A stretch of DNA of 64,000 nucleotides, taken from contig NZ_BCTO01000038.1 in NCBI RefSeq assembly GCF_001571325.1, positions 1 to 64,000 of the forward strand. The letters are read 5' to 3'. This document shows positions 18,067 through 25,554 of this stretch, piece by piece; within the stretch, counting starts at the first letter, position 1; each line of letters begins with the position of its first letter. Below the pieces are notes generated by a model that saw only the letters and a program-made list of their open reading frames with translations, was not told the DNA's origin and made no database searches. This stretch comes from Delftia tsuruhatensis NBRC 16741 (GTDB lineage: Bacteria; Pseudomonadota; Gammaproteobacteria; Burkholderiales; Burkholderiaceae_C). The translations under genes and the position numbers were made by a program.

Positions 18067-18083
18067 GCCCTGCCCTGCTCCGC

Positions 18084-18443
18084 TCAGGCCGCGACGGTGC
18101 CGATGACACCGGGCAGGCAGACGGCGCCCTGCGTGGCCGCACTGTCGGCCGCCTCGAAGGCGAACGCCGCCCCCGTCACGTCGCCGGCTGTGGCCGCGCC
18201 GCCCACTGCGAATGCGCCGGTTTCGACATCCCAGCGCAGGGGCTGGCCCTGCGTCCATGCAGTGCCTGCCGCTTTGGGCAGGACGAAGACGCCCACGCGC
18301 TCGGCGTTGTAGGGCTCGCCGACCTGGGCCGGGCCATTGGCCACGGCGAGGATGGCGCCGACGGCCACGGGCTGGCCTGCAGCCACTGCGGCGGCAGCTG
18401 CCAGGACCTCGATGACGTGGCCGCGCTGTTGGTAGTTTTTCAT
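18084..18443 (-). CDS. DUF2190-family capsid-associated protein
   Basis: 119 aa from the ATG at 18443 (MKNYQQRGHVIEVLAAAAAV). It has the DUF2190 pattern: VxAGxPVxVGxILAVAN near the start, AxxVGVFVLPK in the middle and GAVCLPGVIGTVAA at the end. Members are small all-beta proteins found next to Mu- or HK97-type capsid genes and are thought to decorate or stabilise the head. Here it follows the capsid gene by 41 bp. The upstream GTG/ATG extension in frame is unlikely. Confidence 0.85.
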   Translation of the reverse strand: MKNYQQRGHVIEVLAAAAAVAAGQPVAVGAILAVANGPAQVGEPYNAERVGVFVLPKAAGTAWTQGQPLRWDVETGAFAVGGAATAGDVTGAAFAFEAADSAATQGAVCLPGVIGTVAA

Positions 18444-18484
18444 GGGTTGAACTCCTGAAAGCGTGTGTGTGGGTGGCGGCGCGT

Positions 18485-20566
18485 TCAGGCGCCGTTGCTC
18501 TTGGCCAGGCCGTGCCAGTCCAGGCACTTGGCGGCAAAGTCCAGGCTGGCGCGCAGCTTCACGCCGTCCACGTCTTCGCTGGAGAAGGTCTCGGTGCGCA
18601 GACCCTCGTAGCCGTCCACGTAGGCGAACTCGACGGTGTCGATCTGGCCGGCGCGGGCCGCCAGGTAGAACGCGGTGGTGGACACGTCATCCAGCAGCGG
18701 CTCCACGATGGGCTCCAGCGCCGTGCGGCCGCCCGTGCGGAATTCGTTGATGTCGCCGGCCTTGGTAGGCTGGTAGTTGGGGCTGGTGTACTGGTAGGCC
18801 AGGGTTTCCAGGTCGGAGGGGACCAGCAGGTAGGCCGGAGCGATGTTCAGCGCCTCCTCGTCCCGGCCCTTTTGCTTGCGCATCAGCGTGCGCAGGCTGG
18901 ACAGTGCTTCCAGCGAGAACTTGGACCCTGCGCCGGTCAGCAGGTTGTTGTGCTCGGCATCGAACAGAGGCTCGCCATCGGACATGTCCGGGTTATTGAG
19001 GATCTGGCCATAGACCAGACGGTTTTCGAGGCTCCGCGCTGCGGCGGCAAATTTGGTCCCTGTGCGTGTCAGGGCGTCCAGATCGTCATTGACGATCATC
19101 TGGCGGGTGATCGCCAGCGAGCGGCCGAACGTGAAGGCGCGGTAGCCCGTGGCATCCTCGGAAAGGCTGCCGTAGGTGTACTCGCCGTGCTCGTTGAGCT
19201 TCTTGAGTTCGACATCACCGGCCACGCCGATGACCTGGCGGATGCGGAAGTCCGGCAGGTTGGGGGCGCGGCGCGCCCACAGCTGGTAGGTGCTGGGCGC
19301 CTCGTCATAGGCCGCACGCAGCACGCGCTGGCCCACGCCGCCCAGCAGCGCAGGGAAGTCGCCCGTGCCCAGCATGCCGGAACGCACGCGCAGCGCCACG
19401 TTGACGATCTCGGCGCGGCTCATGCCGCGCGTCTTCTGGCCCAGCCCCTCAACCACCTCGCGCGCCATCTCCACCATGGTCATGGCGCGATACTGGCGGC
19501 CGTTGTCATCCAGCTGTGCGCCTGGGTTCAGCCGGTGCATGAGCGCGTTTTCGATGCCGCGCATGCGGCTCTCGTGCTCATCGCCCACGGTGCGAATGGA
19601 GGTCGTGGGGCCAGTGGCCTGCTCCTGGCTTCGCCGGTCCAGCGCGGTCAGCACGGCGGCGCGGGCCTGGTCCATGGTGGACTGGTTGCGCAGCAGTTCG
19701 GTCTGCAGATCGGCCAGGTTGTGGCGCTGGCACAGCGCAACAATGTCGGCGGCGCGCTGGCCGTCGAACGTGCCAACAGGCGCGGGCTGGGGCGTGCCCT
19801 CGATCTGGCGATTCTGAGGAACCTGCGACACGTTGGCGGGCGCGGCGCCGGGATTGGTGTTGGCGGTCTGGCCGCCTTCACCGGCTTGGTTTGCTTGGGG
19901 CATACGTTGGTGCTCCTGGGTGGTGGGTTGGGCGGCTGCCCGTTGGAAGAACTCGCACGGCATGCCGCCCTGGGGCGCTGCACCGGACGGGGCCTGGGAA
20001 GTGGGTGCGCTGCGCGTGCCGGCGTTGGGGTCGGCAGGCACAGTGACGAAAGAGATTTCCTGCGGGGTCCAGGCGACTGCGCGGTAGAGATCGACGTTGA
20101 TGCCGTCCGTGCGGTCCTGTGCGCGGGTGATTTCGTAGCGCTGGACGCTGTAGCCAAAGCTGATGGCGCGGATGATCCCGGCGCGGATGTCAGCCACGAT
20201 GCCGGCCAGCTCGGGACGCTGGCTCAGCCGGATCACGGCCCGACCTTCACCACCTTCGATCCAGCCGCGCTCGGCAATTCCGAGGATGGCAGCCACGCCG
20301 CCATAGGCGCGGTGACCGTCCAGCACCTGGACAGTGCCGGCGTCAAAACGGGCCATGTCCACGGCCTCGGGAGTGATCTGCAGGTCCTCGTCGTAGGGAC
20401 GGTCGTTCCACCAGTCGTAGCGGCGCACCATGGCGCCCGTGGTCCAAACCACCTCGACCGTGCTGTCGGCCTCGTTGTAGGTGTCGGGGACCAGGCTTGC
20501 GGCGCGCGTCTGCACCGGCAAATCGTGGACCTGGGGCGCGGAAGATTGGGCGTTGGCTTGTGGCAT
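18485..20566 (-). CDS. Fused prohead protease and major capsid protein
   Basis: 693 aa. Residues 1-190 form an HK97-type (U35) prohead protease with a likely catalytic His in VLDGHRAYGG and Ser in RAISFGYSVQRYE. A Pro/Gln/Ala-rich scaffold-like linker (190-320) follows, then a Mu gpT-like capsid domain (about 330-690, RSLENRLVYGQILNNPDMSDGEPLF and AYLLVPSDLETLAYQY). One polypeptide thus supplies protease, scaffold and shell, and the capsid must be freed by self-cleavage during head maturation. A dyad repeat (20591-20615) lies directly upstream. Confidence 0.9.
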   Translation of the reverse strand: MPQANAQSSAPQVHDLPVQTRAASLVPDTYNEADSTVEVVWTTGAMVRRYDWWNDRPYDEDLQITPEAVDMARFDAGTVQVLDGHRAYGGVAAILGIAERGWIEGGEGRAVIRLSQRPELAGIVADIRAGIIRAISFGYSVQRYEITRAQDRTDGINVDLYRAVAWTPQEISFVTVPADPNAGTRSAPTSQAPSGAAPQGGMPCEFFQRAAAQPTTQEHQRMPQANQAGEGGQTANTNPGAAPANVSQVPQNRQIEGTPQPAPVGTFDGQRAADIVALCQRHNLADLQTELLRNQSTMDQARAAVLTALDRRSQEQATGPTTSIRTVGDEHESRMRGIENALMHRLNPGAQLDDNGRQYRAMTMVEMAREVVEGLGQKTRGMSRAEIVNVALRVRSGMLGTGDFPALLGGVGQRVLRAAYDEAPSTYQLWARRAPNLPDFRIRQVIGVAGDVELKKLNEHGEYTYGSLSEDATGYRAFTFGRSLAITRQMIVNDDLDALTRTGTKFAAAARSLENRLVYGQILNNPDMSDGEPLFDAEHNNLLTGAGSKFSLEALSSLRTLMRKQKGRDEEALNIAPAYLLVPSDLETLAYQYTSPNYQPTKAGDINEFRTGGRTALEPIVEPLLDDVSTTAFYLAARAGQIDTVEFAYVDGYEGLRTETFSSEDVDGVKLRASLDFAAKCLDWHGLAKSNGA

Positions 20567-20590
20567 GGCGCTCAGTTTTCCGGTTTGACT

Positions 20591-20615
20591 GTCTCAAATC
20601 CCGGAAAACTGAGAC
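20591..20615. repeat. GTCTCA-N13-TGAGAC dyad, copy 1 (before protease-capsid gene)
   Basis: 6-bp arms with a 13-bp centre containing CCCGGAAAA, in the gap between portal and capsid genes. It shares about 27 of 33 positions with the copy at 22383-22407, including flanks (leading T, trailing G-TTTCA). An overlapping inverted repeat (CTCAGTTTTCCGG at 20571-20583 and CCGGAAAACTGAG at 20601-20613) exists only in this copy. Likely a protein-binding site. Confidence 0.75.
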
Positions 20616-20619
20616 GATT

Positions 20620-22125
20620 TCACTTCTGCCCCTGCCCCTCCATCTGGGCCACCAGATCGATGGGGTTCTGCGCACCCCACAGCGCAGCCAGCAGCGGCAG
20701 GATGCCGCGATCACGCAGCTGCACCAGGTCGCCCTCCAGCTCGCTGAAAACGGCCTCAGGGTCATAGCCCCGGCGCCGGATGACTTCGCTGATGCTCTGC
20801 ATGCCGCCCTTGACGGCGCTCAGGTCGCTGGCCACGTCCTGCACGGGGTTCGGGCTGGCCCAGCGGGGCGTGCTCCAGTCCGGCGCAGCCACATCGGCCG
20901 GCACCGTGGCCACCAGATCCACGGCCGCCACGAACCACCGCGCAATGGGCGCGCACAGGCGCGGCACGGTGACGCGCCACTGCTCGGACTCGACTTCGGC
21001 CCGGAACTGGTTCATGGACATGCGCGAGGTGCTGAAATTCACCTCGGTCAGGTCGCCCGTCATCAGCTCGTAGGGGCAGCGATAGCCTGCGGCCACCTCC
21101 TTCCAGCCCCCTTTCATGTAGTCGCCAAAGCCCGGCACGGCCTTGGGCTCGATGAAGGTGGGATTGCTCATGCCTGGCGGCAGGCCCACGATGCCGCCGC
21201 CAGCAAGATCGCCCAGATCCATCAGGCCGGGCTTTTGCCCTGCGGCCTCGTCTGGCAGCAGCGGCGGCGGCATGCCTCCGGCCCCGTCCATCTCGGCCAA
21301 CACCCCCATGCGCGATTCCAGCTGCTTGCGCTGCAGCTCGGAGTCGCCGTAGGTATGCAGGTCGCGCACCTTGGCGATGATGGGCGCCAGGCGCGTGATG
21401 CCGTCCTGCTGGCCAGCTCGCTCGGGGTCGAAGAAGTGGATGATTTCATCTGCCGGCACGCGCTGGCTGGTGCCGCTGCGGCCTAGGGTCCACATGCCGG
21501 TATCACCGGGGTGGCGGTCGAACAGGTAATAGGCCAGGCGCTGCCCGCGCTTGTCGTACTCGATTCCCCGGATGATCTCGCGCCCTCCAGCCAGCACGCC
21601 ATTGCGCTCCGCGTCCAGGAAATCGATCTCCAGCAGCTGCAGCTTGAGCGGCACCGTGGAGCCCATGCGCTGGATGTGCTTGCGGATGAGCACGGCGCCG
21701 TCCACGTCGCGCGTGCGCTCGGCCTTGTACTGCAGGCCGTAGAAGTCCAGCAGGCCGTCGTAGTCGGCATGGGGCACCCATTCGCGCCAGCGCTTGGCCA
21801 GGCCCTCGTCGGCCCACACGGGCACGATGCCCTGGCCCACGCGCATGGCGAGCACGGCATTGACGGCGCGCACGATGTTCGGCACGTTCTGCGCGAGTGA
21901 GCGCGCACGCATGCGCAGCTCGCGCGCATCAGCGGCGTGGTCTGCCGTGGGGCTGGCCCCCGAGCGCTTGACGCGCCAGCCATCGGCGCGGCTGGCGCCC
22001 TCGTAGGCGCGCACCAGCATTTCCCGGGCGACTTGGCGGCGCACGCCCTGTGCGGGCGAGAAATAGCCGACAACACGGTCAACCAGCGTAGGGGAGGCCC
22101 TGCGGGCCACGGTACGGCGCTGCAT
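20620..22125 (-). CDS. Portal protein (lambda gpB family)
   Basis: 501 aa, typical length. The N-terminus carries VRAYEGASRADGW and the characteristic R-x-L-x-R-N stretch (RMRARSLAQNVPNIVRAVNA). The core has DVDGAVLIRK, LQLLEIDFLDAERNG, ADEIIHFFDPERAGQQDGITRL and the C-terminal signature DLTEVNFSTSRMSM, as in lambda-type portals. It forms the dodecameric DNA channel at one capsid vertex. It lies between gpW and the capsid gene, the usual order. Confidence 0.93.
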   Translation of the reverse strand: MQRRTVARRASPTLVDRVVGYFSPAQGVRRQVAREMLVRAYEGASRADGWRVKRSGASPTADHAADARELRMRARSLAQNVPNIVRAVNAVLAMRVGQGIVPVWADEGLAKRWREWVPHADYDGLLDFYGLQYKAERTRDVDGAVLIRKHIQRMGSTVPLKLQLLEIDFLDAERNGVLAGGREIIRGIEYDKRGQRLAYYLFDRHPGDTGMWTLGRSGTSQRVPADEIIHFFDPERAGQQDGITRLAPIIAKVRDLHTYGDSELQRKQLESRMGVLAEMDGAGGMPPPLLPDEAAGQKPGLMDLGDLAGGGIVGLPPGMSNPTFIEPKAVPGFGDYMKGGWKEVAAGYRCPYELMTGDLTEVNFSTSRMSMNQFRAEVESEQWRVTVPRLCAPIARWFVAAVDLVATVPADVAAPDWSTPRWASPNPVQDVASDLSAVKGGMQSISEVIRRRGYDPEAVFSELEGDLVQLRDRGILPLLAALWGAQNPIDLVAQMEGQGQK

Positions 22126-22127
22126 GA

Positions 22128-22358
22128 TCAGCGGTCCCGCAGGCCGGCGAAGCGAAAGCGCGCCACCAGGGCGCGCGCCTGGCCGGTGCCGGCCACGGCC
22201 GAAATCTGCGTGTGCAGATCCCGGCGCGCGGCCTTCATCTCATCCAGGCTGCGATAGGTGACCGAGGCGCCATCCTCGGTCGTGATGGTGCGCTCGCCAC
22301 TGTGGATGGCGGCATTGAGGCGCGCGAGGCGCATCTGGAGGTCTTGGAGCGTGCTCAT
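22128..22358 (-). CDS. Head-tail joining protein (gpW-like)
   Basis: 76 aa from the ATG at 22358 (MSTLQDLQMRLARLNAA). It is a small helix-hairpin-helix protein: an amphipathic helix, a short beta hairpin (RTITTEDGASVTYRS) and a second helix (LDEMKAARRDLHTQIS), matching gpW length and pattern. It ends 2 bp before the portal gene. Directly upstream is the second GTCTCA-N13-TGAGAC site (22383-22407). Confidence 0.82.
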   Translation of the reverse strand: MSTLQDLQMRLARLNAAIHSGERTITTEDGASVTYRSLDEMKAARRDLHTQISAVAGTGQARALVARFRFAGLRDR

Positions 22359-22382
22359 ATGCCGCACGCTACCGGGGCAACT

Positions 22383-22407
22383 GTCTCATTTCCCGGAAAC
22401 CTGAGAC
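22383..22407. repeat. GTCTCA-N13-TGAGAC dyad, copy 2 (before gpW gene)
   Basis: Same 6-bp arms and same 13-bp spacing as the copy at 20591-20615, with core TTTCCCGGAAA. It lies between the Mor-like activator gene (stop at 22412) and gpW, 25 bp upstream of the gpW start. It could be a binding site for that activator or for a host factor. Confidence 0.75.
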
Positions 22408-22411
22408 GGTT

Positions 22412-22765
22412 TCAGCCGGGCTGCTTCAGGTGCCGGTACACGGTGGCACGGCTGATGCCCAGCGTGCGCGCCACGGCCGTGGCATTGCGCCCATTCCACA
22501 GCCGCAGCACCTGCCGACGCTCCTCGGCCTTGTCCACCGAGGACTTGGCAGGGATGTAGGCATCCTGGCCGGCAAACTCCCGGCGCAGCTGAAGCTGGAC
22601 ACGCTCCATCGCGGCAGGGCTGCCGCGCAGCTCGGGCAGCAGTTCCACCAGATAGTCAAACATGCGATCCACCAGATCGGGCGCGAAATCGGCCTCTGGC
22701 ATGGCGGAATTCTTGGCCGCATCGGGGGCCATGTGGGGTGCTGGGGCGTTGGTCTTAGGGGTCAT
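22412..22765 (-). CDS. Mor/C-family transcription activator-like protein
   Basis: 117 aa from the ATG at 22765. The C-terminal half matches the Mor family: DAYIPAKSSVDKAEERRQVL, then WNGRNATAVARTLGISRATVYRHLK, a helix-turn-helix. The upstream part (VDRMFDYLVELLPELRGS) fits the dimerisation region. In Mu, Mor and C switch on middle and late genes. Here the gene lies inside the packaging operon between terminase and gpW, directly upstream of a repeated dyad. It may drive late head genes; a terminase accessory role is less likely. Confidence 0.75.
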   Translation of the reverse strand: MTPKTNAPAPHMAPDAAKNSAMPEADFAPDLVDRMFDYLVELLPELRGSPAAMERVQLQLRREFAGQDAYIPAKSSVDKAEERRQVLRLWNGRNATAVARTLGISRATVYRHLKQPG

Positions 22766-22769
22766 GGGT

Positions 22770-24866
22770 CTACCAGGAACGGGAGAAACCGCCGTTGCGG
22801 CGAACGGGTGCCGCACGGCGCGGCGCGGGGGCCGGCGCACGGGGCGCGATGGTGGCGGAAACGGGTGGAGCGTCTGACGTGGGCGCAGCCGTGGGGGCCG
22901 GCGGCGCCACGATGGCGGGCGCTTCGGGTGGGCTGAAGAGGTCGCGCGCAGGCTGCACCATCTGCTCGACCTGCGACCAGCGCGCATCGGTGTACTTGTG
23001 CAGGCCCTGGGCCATGGCAGCGTGGATGGCGTAGTTGCGGCAGTCCAGGTCCTCATTGCGCTGGCGGCGCTTGACCCAGCGGTATGCCTCGCGGCCCTGG
23101 ACCTTGGCCAGGATGCGCTGTTCGGCGGTCAGCTGCTCGAAGAACTCGCGCGGCAGATCCTCGCTGAAGTGCACGCACCCCGGGCCGGCGTCCGTGATCG
23201 CCAGCTGGCCCAACAGCAGATCCTTGGCGTTGTCCACGCCCACCAGCCAGAGCTTGATGCCCTGCTTGATCTTCTGGCCGCGCCAGTCCATGTCCTGCAT
23301 GCTGGCCGGCCCCACGATGGGCCGGTTGTCGTTGTTGTCGCCCTTGATGGCGCGCAGGTTGGGCAGCATGTGCTGGTGCGTGCGGACGTAGTTGTAGACC
23401 GCCTGGGTCTGGTCGGAAGAGTCGATGCTGATGGCGCTCAGGCCCAGGCTGCCACCGTGCCAGGCCTGGCGGTACCGGCGCTGCAGGTAGGCCGTCACGG
23501 GCGCCCAGTCGCCCTCGCTGGATGGGTTGCCCTCGATGATGTGGCGGTCCACGATCCAGCTCTCCATGCCGCGCGCCCAGGCCCAGACGTTGATCTGCCA
23601 CCAGGTGCGCTGCACGTCCACGCCGGCCGTCAGCACCAGGCCGCCCACAGGCACCGTGCCGATGGCATAGGGTTCGGCGCGGGCCTGCAGCACATGGTCG
23701 TCGGTGCCCTCCCCCTTCAGTTCCCAGGCCTCGCCCAGCGTCTCGTTCGTGAACGAGGTCATGGGGCCTGCATCGCCCTCCTGCAGCGCGCGGTGGGCCT
23801 TCTCGAACTCGTCCACGATGGACGCCCAGGTGCGCTGCGGGCTGTACGCGGCCCAGATGTGCACGCCCAGCGTGCGCGGCGGCCTGCAGGGCGTGCCATC
23901 GGCAGTTCGCCAGATGCGGTCGGCGCCGAAGCGACGGCCAGACCTCCGGCACACCCAGGCGCCCGTCAGCGGCCAGCCGCCCGGCAGGTACTCGGCCTGG
24001 CTGATGGTCTCCCGGCAGTGGGGGCACATGTGGCGCACGGTCTCGGGCTTGCCAGCCTCCCACTTGAAGCCGTGCATTGCCTCCTTGCCGCCCCAGGTCA
24101 GCGGGTGCTCGGCCTCGCAGCGCGGGCACTCGATCAGGTAATCAACCTCGTCCTCGGAATCCTCGCAGGCACGGCTGACGTGGCACAGGCCCTTGATGCC
24201 GGGCGTGCTGCCGCCGATGAATTTGGGGTATGGAGCGCCTTCCAGCCGGCCTTTGGCCAAGGTGCCGGGCGAGCCCGCGGACTTGTCCTTGCTGCCCCCG
24301 ATGGTCTGGTCGAATGCCGTCCATTCGTCCAGGATGGCCACGGCCACCGTGATCCGGCGGTAGGCCCGCGCCGCCTTGCCACCCAGCAGGTGCAGCACGC
24401 TGTCGCGGAAAGGCTTGTACTTGATGGTCTCCTCGACCCGGCTGCCCCGCTTGCGGGCCGCGATCACCGAAGGCACGCCGTCCTTGCTGTCCAGCAGGGG
24501 CTCGATCTCGGTCTTGACGAAGCTGTCACGGTCGTCGTCCGTGGGCTGCCACAGCGCCTGCTTGCGGCGGCGGTGCGCGATGTTGTAGCAGACGAAGGCG
24601 GTGATCATTTTCGAGTAGCCGACGCGCTTGGACTTCTTGACGGCCAATTCCTCGATCCGGTCGTCGCTCATGAAGTCCAGAATGCCCACCTGGAACGGCC
24701 AGGCCACCCAACCGCCCTTCTGGTGGCTGGATTCGCCAGCCAGCAGGAAGTGGTCGGCTGCCCATTCGGACAGTGTTTGCGGTGCGTCGGCCCGCAGGCT
24801 GGACAGGCCCAGCTGCGCGGCGGCCTGGATGGCGGAAATCGCCTCTCTCGACAGGGGTGCGCTCAA
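22770..24866 (-). CDS. Terminase large subunit (lambda gpA family)
   Basis: 698 aa. The N-terminal ATPase has VKKSKRVGYSKMITAFVCYN (Walker A-like, using KSKRVGYSK) and VAVAILDEW (Walker B, DE). A four-Cys zinc-binding segment follows (IECPRCEAEHPL ... MCPHCRETIS). The nuclease domain contains VLTAGVDVQRTWWQINVW and VDNAKDLLLGQLAI. The C-terminal 70 residues are a Pro/Ala-rich tail. It cuts concatemers and pumps DNA through the portal. Its start overlaps the Nu1 stop by 4 bp. Confidence 0.95.
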   Translation of the reverse strand: MSAPLSREAISAIQAAAQLGLSSLRADAPQTLSEWAADHFLLAGESSHQKGGWVAWPFQVGILDFMSDDRIEELAVKKSKRVGYSKMITAFVCYNIAHRRRKQALWQPTDDDRDSFVKTEIEPLLDSKDGVPSVIAARKRGSRVEETIKYKPFRDSVLHLLGGKAARAYRRITVAVAILDEWTAFDQTIGGSKDKSAGSPGTLAKGRLEGAPYPKFIGGSTPGIKGLCHVSRACEDSEDEVDYLIECPRCEAEHPLTWGGKEAMHGFKWEAGKPETVRHMCPHCRETISQAEYLPGGWPLTGAWVCRRSGRRFGADRIWRTADGTPCRPPRTLGVHIWAAYSPQRTWASIVDEFEKAHRALQEGDAGPMTSFTNETLGEAWELKGEGTDDHVLQARAEPYAIGTVPVGGLVLTAGVDVQRTWWQINVWAWARGMESWIVDRHIIEGNPSSEGDWAPVTAYLQRRYRQAWHGGSLGLSAISIDSSDQTQAVYNYVRTHQHMLPNLRAIKGDNNDNRPIVGPASMQDMDWRGQKIKQGIKLWLVGVDNAKDLLLGQLAITDAGPGCVHFSEDLPREFFEQLTAEQRILAKVQGREAYRWVKRRQRNEDLDCRNYAIHAAMAQGLHKYTDARWSQVEQMVQPARDLFSPPEAPAIVAPPAPTAAPTSDAPPVSATIAPRAPAPAPRRAAPVRRNGGFSRSW

Positions 24867-25405
24867 AATGCGGCCTCCTCGTCCAGCTCATCCTCGTCGG
24901 GCGCCTCGGCCATGGCCGCCACGCGCTCGCCGATCAGCTTGGACGTGACCCGAATCCACTCATTGCGGGCATCGGCCAGCACGCGCAGCACCGTGACGCG
25001 GGCATCCTCGGGCAGATCCGGGCAGGCCTTGCGCAGCTGGCCCTCGATCTGGTCCATGCGGTCCACCACTGCTGAACTGGCCAGGCCCAGCACGTCCGCC
25101 AGGGCGCCGATGGGCGCGAATTCGCCACGGGCGACGGCGTTTTTCAGGTCCTGGGCCTCGCGCTGCGAGCGCGCCAGCGCCGCACGTTCCTGGACCAGGT
25201 CCAGGCCACCCAAACCGACCGAGGCACGGCCCGCTGCCTGGTCGCGCAGGCGCTCGCAATAACCCAGCAGCCATTCGTGGCCCGTATCGCCCCGGACGAT
25301 CACGCCTTCGCTCACCAGCTGGCTTACGCGGGCCTCGCTGACACCGACCAAAGCCGCAAATTCTGCTTGCGAAATAGGAGCATCAAAGTAAGGCAGGACC
25401 TTCAC
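24863..25405 (-). CDS. Terminase small subunit (Nu1-like)
   Basis: 180 aa with a GTG start at 25405. The N-terminus is a winged helix-turn-helix (ISQAEFAALVGVSEARVSQLVSEGVIVRG), followed by a helical coiled-coil section (RAALARSQREAQDLKNAVARGEFAPI) and an acidic C-terminus (DEDELDEEAAF) likely to bind TerL. It recognises the cos/pac site. The GTG overlaps the TGA of a 50-codon ORF upstream, so translation is probably coupled. Confidence 0.9.
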   Translation of the reverse strand: MKVLPYFDAPISQAEFAALVGVSEARVSQLVSEGVIVRGDTGHEWLLGYCERLRDQAAGRASVGLGGLDLVQERAALARSQREAQDLKNAVARGEFAPIGALADVLGLASSAVVDRMDQIEGQLRKACPDLPEDARVTVLRVLADARNEWIRVTSKLIGERVAAMAEAPDEDELDEEAAF

Positions 25406-25554
25406 TTAACCCCCTTAGGAAGGTTGCGCAACAGTCCGAGAGCGCGGCTCGAATTACCCGCTTCCAAGGGGGCCAAAAAGGACCCGCGATCCTGCCTATT
25501 TTTTGAGCACATCGAGAGGGGCGCCGCCGCGCCAATGAGGGTGCGCACCGTCAT
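25402..25554 (-). CDS. Short coupled ORF between replication and terminase genes
   Basis: 50 codons (MTVRTLIGAAAPLSMCSKNR ... LLRNLPKGVK). Its ATG overlaps the replication-gene stop (ATGA) and its TGA overlaps the Nu1 start (GTGA). These two 4-bp junctions are the main argument for translation. The product is basic, with no recognised domain. It may be a real small protein or merely a coupling peptide that keeps ribosomes on the message into terminase. The interval may also hold the cos site. Confidence 0.5.
   Translation of the reverse strand: MTVRTLIGAAAPLSMCSKNRQDRGSFLAPLEAGNSSRALGLLRNLPKGVK

Noticed and set aside
25406-25550. Possible cos site (GC-rich GGCGCGGCGGCGCC segment upstream of Nu1)
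   Set aside because: Position fits, but no cosB/cosQ-like repeats or cohesive-end symmetry were recognised, so it is not called.
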